From the NCBI GenBank assembly GCA_035293765.1, contig DATGMF010000014.1:1-15114 (forward strand): DNA of 15,114 bases, read 5' to 3'. The position numbers and the translations under genes are program-made. Positions 12,947-15,114 of this stretch are shown in pieces. The notes below the pieces were generated by a model that worked only from the letters and a program-made list of their open reading frames with translations, did no database searches and was not told the origin of the DNA. Positions within the stretch are counted from its first letter, which is position 1. Each line of letters opens with the position of its first letter. Origin of the DNA: DASRHT01 sp035293765. Lineage in GTDB: Bacteria > Chloroflexota > Ktedonobacteria > Ktedonobacterales > Ktedonobacteraceae.

Positions 12947-13777
12947 ATGCTAATAAACTCATGGCGGGCAATTCTTTATGATGTGCTGCTGTATCGGCGC
13001 CTGATCGCTCTCCAAATACGGGCGCAACTGCAATATAAAATAAACATTTTTGTTGATATCACTACCTATCTTGCCGTCACTGCATTGGAATTTGGCGCGC
13101 TCCTGCTCTACTTTGGCCCGTTTCCATCGCTCCTGGGATGGAACATTGGCGAAGTGGCCCTGCTCGCAGCCATTATGTCGATTGGCTTTGGTCTTGCCGA
13201 ACTGACCGGCGCGGGCATCGATAACTTTTCCGATACGATCAGGCGAGGCGAGTTTGACCGCGTGTTATTGCGCCCGGTGGGAGCGTTCACCCAGGTGATC
13301 GGCAGCGATTTCCGCCTGCGTCGCTTCGGTCGCATTACGCAGGGGATCATTGCGTTTATCATCGCGCTTCGCCTGCTGCCCGACCTGCATTGGACTGCCG
13401 CAAAGTTGCTGATCTTACCATTAAGCATTGTAAGTGGCGCTCTGATTTTCCTTTCCATCTTGCTGCTAGGGGCAACGTTATGCTTCTGGACGGTCGAAAC
13501 GACGGAACTGACGAATATCCTGACCTACGGCGGTCGTGAGATGCTCAGCTACCCCATCACCATCTATAGCCAGACATTACAGCGCTTCTTCTTGTTTGTC
13601 GTGCCGCTGGCCTTTGGTTCGTATGTGCCAACTTGCTATATTCTGGGACGGCCCCTGCCGTTCAGTATCCCTTCCTCCGTTGTCTTTGGGGTGCCGCTGA
13701 TCGCGCTGGTTTTTGCTCTGGTCGCGGGCATGATCTGGAGCTTTGGCGTGCATCGCTATCAAAGCACCGGAAGTTAG
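12947..13777 (+). CDS. ABC-2 exporter permease (COG3694-like), second subunit
   Basis: A 276-residue inner-membrane protein with about six hydrophobic segments. It starts one base after the stop of the first permease; its ribosome-binding site GGGAGGAT lies inside the end of that gene, so translation is coupled. The cytoplasmic motif TGAGIDNFSDTIRRGEFDRVLLRPVGAFTQVIGSDFRLRRFGRI (about 83-126) is the counterpart of the SGEVVTDLSKP block in the partner and is typical of the COG3694 family. The end (GVPLIALVFALVAGMIWSFGVHRYQSTGS) matches the family. With the first permease and the ATPase it should form one exporter. Confidence 0.9.
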   Translation: MLINSWRAILYDVLLYRRLIALQIRAQLQYKINIFVDITTYLAVTALEFGALLLYFGPFPSLLGWNIGEVALLAAIMSIGFGLAELTGAGIDNFSDTIRRGEFDRVLLRPVGAFTQVIGSDFRLRRFGRITQGIIAFIIALRLLPDLHWTAAKLLILPLSIVSGALIFLSILLLGATLCFWTVETTELTNILTYGGREMLSYPITIYSQTLQRFFLFVVPLAFGSYVPTCYILGRPLPFSIPSSVVFGVPLIALVFALVAGMIWSFGVHRYQSTGS

Positions 13778-13901
13778 TTGCTAATTTCAGTACCCTCAAG
13801 CGGGTCGTGATAGCCAACCGGCTCCTGCCGCCCCTCTTGAGGAGAAGTATACCATCTAATCCAAAGATATCAAGTGGAAATGCACTAAAGGAGGTGTCAT
13901 T
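13778..13901 (+). other. Intra-operon gap of 124 bases with an inverted repeat
   Basis: CCTCAAG (13794-13800) and CTTGAGG (13836-13842) are exact reverse complements and can form a hairpin between the second permease and the ATPase. No promoter or T tract was seen. It may adjust the ratio of permease to ATPase messages. Confidence 0.35.
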
Positions 13902-14948
13902 ATGACGCTAATGATCGAAGTCGAAGAGTTATGCAAAACCTTCCGCGTGACGCGGCGGCGCTCCGGGCTGCTCGGTGGCCTGCGCAGCGTCGTCAACCCG
14001 GAGGTACGATCTGTGCCAGCCGTGAACAATCTTTCGCTGACGGTGGAGCGGGGTGAAATCATTGGCCTGATCGGGCCGAACGGAGCTGGCAAGAGCACAA
14101 CGATCAAGATGTTGACGGGGATTTTGACGCCGACGAGCGGACGTGTCTGCGTGGCCGGACTGGTTCCGATGCGTCAGCGGCGCGAGCTGGCCGCGCGCAT
14201 CGGCGTCGTTTTTGGACAGCGTACCCAGCTCTGGTGGGACCTGCCGCTGCTGGACTCTTTGCATCTGCTGCGTTTCCTCTATCGTGTTCCAGAGGAGCGG
14301 TATAACGCCAATCTCAAGCGTTTGCGTATGATGCTTGACCTGGACGAGTTTATGCATACCCCTGTACGCCAGCTCTCACTCGGTCAGCGGATGCGTGGGG
14401 ACCTGGCGGCGGCCCTGTTGCACGATCCCGAACTGCTCTACCTGGACGAGCCAACTATCGGGCTGGACGTGGTGGCTAAAGCGCGCATCCGCGAGTTTCT
14501 GCTCTCTCTGAACGCCGAGCGTGGGACGACTATCCTGCTGACCACACACGATATGGATGATGTCGAGACGCTCTGCCCGCGCATGCTCATTATCGATCAT
14601 GGGCGCAAGCTCTATGATGGCACCGTTGCCAACATCCGCGCACGATTTGGGGGAGAGCGCATATTAATTGCGGTCCTGGATGCTGCTGAGGCCGCGGCTC
14701 TGCCTCTGGGGAGTGATGGTCAACCAATATTGCAAGAGCTTCCTGCTGGTGTGCGTCAGGTGAAAGCCGATGGGCCGCGCCTCTGGCTCAGTTTTGGCAA
14801 CAGCGATAGTGGTACGATGCCCGCGCACGAACTTGTAGCCTGGCTGGGGGCGCGCTACCGCCTGCGCGATGTAACATTTCAAGAACCTGAGATTGAGGAT
14901 GTCATCCGTCGCATCTACGAAGAAGGGTTGTTGCTAAAAAATCTTTGA
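13902..14948 (+). CDS. ABC exporter ATPase (COG4586-like)
   Basis: A 348-residue cytoplasmic ATP-binding subunit that powers the two permeases. Motifs in order: Walker A GPNGAGKST (58-66), Q-loop region VVFGQRTQLWWDLP (about 102-115), signature LSLGQRMRGDLAAALL (158-173, with LSLGQ in place of LSGGQ, as usual for this subfamily), Walker B LLYLDEP (178-184, Asp182 and Glu183), D-loop GLD (187-189) and the switch His216 in LLTTHDMDD. Residues from about 235 form a C-terminal regulatory extension found in COG4586 proteins. An almost perfect AAAGGAGGTG site lies upstream. The gene is complete and is the third of the operon, 124 bases after the second permease. Confidence 0.94.
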   Translation: MTLMIEVEELCKTFRVTRRRSGLLGGLRSVVNPEVRSVPAVNNLSLTVERGEIIGLIGPNGAGKSTTIKMLTGILTPTSGRVCVAGLVPMRQRRELAARIGVVFGQRTQLWWDLPLLDSLHLLRFLYRVPEERYNANLKRLRMMLDLDEFMHTPVRQLSLGQRMRGDLAAALLHDPELLYLDEPTIGLDVVAKARIREFLLSLNAERGTTILLTTHDMDDVETLCPRMLIIDHGRKLYDGTVANIRARFGGERILIAVLDAAEAAALPLGSDGQPILQELPAGVRQVKADGPRLWLSFGNSDSGTMPAHELVAWLGARYRLRDVTFQEPEIEDVIRRIYEEGLLLKNL

Positions 14949-15114
14949 GCAGGGACGACGAATGCGGTGTGCAATTGTTTTCAATAAGAAAAAACCAGAC
15001 AGCTGCTTAACGAAAAAAGTGGCAAGCAGAGAGGAAGAACCAGGTGTCACTTACTCGAAAAAAGTGGCAGATAGTGAAAAAAGCTTCCAGGAGAAAAGAG
15101 CAATAGTGGTTTCA
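14949..15114. other. Right-edge non-coding stretch
   Basis: No gene is visible in these 166 bases after the ATPase. Apart from the 14-bp repeats, the stretch is A-rich on the plus strand. No convincing terminator for the ABC operon was found. Confidence 0.5.
15011..15069. repeat. Pair of 14-bp direct repeats, possible terminal repeats of an IS21-like element
   Basis: CGAAAAAAGTGGCA occurs at 15011-15024 and exactly again at 15056-15069. On the minus strand each reads TGCCACTTTTTTCG. A degraded inverted copy, TGTCACTTACTCG, lies at 15044-15056. IS21-family elements carry several such terminal repeats beginning with TG at each end. The rest of the element would lie beyond the right edge, so the identification is tentative. 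Confidence 0.35.

Overview
The window reads like bacterial accessory chromosome, most plausibly from a Ktedonobacteria-type member of the Chloroflexota. The reasons are a membrane-anchored WD40 propeller protein, an ECF sigma factor paired with a large membrane protein carrying Ig-like repeats, WXG/LXG-like secretion-target proteins, a family-6 ABC-2 exporter and an ISAs1-type insertion sequence. The taxonomic call is an inference from gene style, not from a marker gene. No rRNA, tRNA, CRISPR array or replication origin was seen.

Left part (1-4500). An ISAs1-family insertion sequence runs off the left edge with an intact minus-strand transposase frame. Next to its end lies a near-consensus outward promoter, then a repeat-rich gap, then a plus-strand amidohydrolase (COG0402 type). 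A strong hairpin separates it from a convergent minus-strand pair: an HxlR-family regulator and a dienelactone hydrolase. Divergent from the regulator is a 14-TM DHA2/EmrB-type drug exporter. The two promoters lie back to back, with a palindrome at the exporter start site. This looks like a self-regulated response unit for an electrophile or drug, made of sensor, exporter and hydrolase.

Middle (6200-9600). Three minus-strand genes share one good sigma-70-like promoter at 9561-9589: a membrane-anchored seven-WD40 protein, a 110-residue EspC/WXG-like small protein, and a 566-residue protein with a helical WXG/LXG-like N-terminus and a degenerate alpha/beta-hydrolase domain. In the last, the nucleophile-elbow residues appear swapped (GYQSGG where GYSQGG is expected). 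This is the most likely undescribed system in the window, possibly a type-VII-like secreted cassette.

Right part (9690-15114). An ECF sigma factor overlaps a gene for a single-pass membrane protein with three near-identical Ig-like repeats, each with one cysteine pair. This is a probable sigma/anti-sigma or surface-sensor pair, followed by a perfect 20-bp hairpin. Divergent from it is a three-gene ABC-2 exporter operon of two permeases and an ATPase. Its roughly 170-nt leader has mutually exclusive hairpins, a possible pseudoknot and a textbook intrinsic terminator just before the first gene. This suggests an attenuator or riboswitch-like RNA of no class I recognise. The right edge holds 14-bp repeats resembling the multiple terminal repeats of IS21-type elements.
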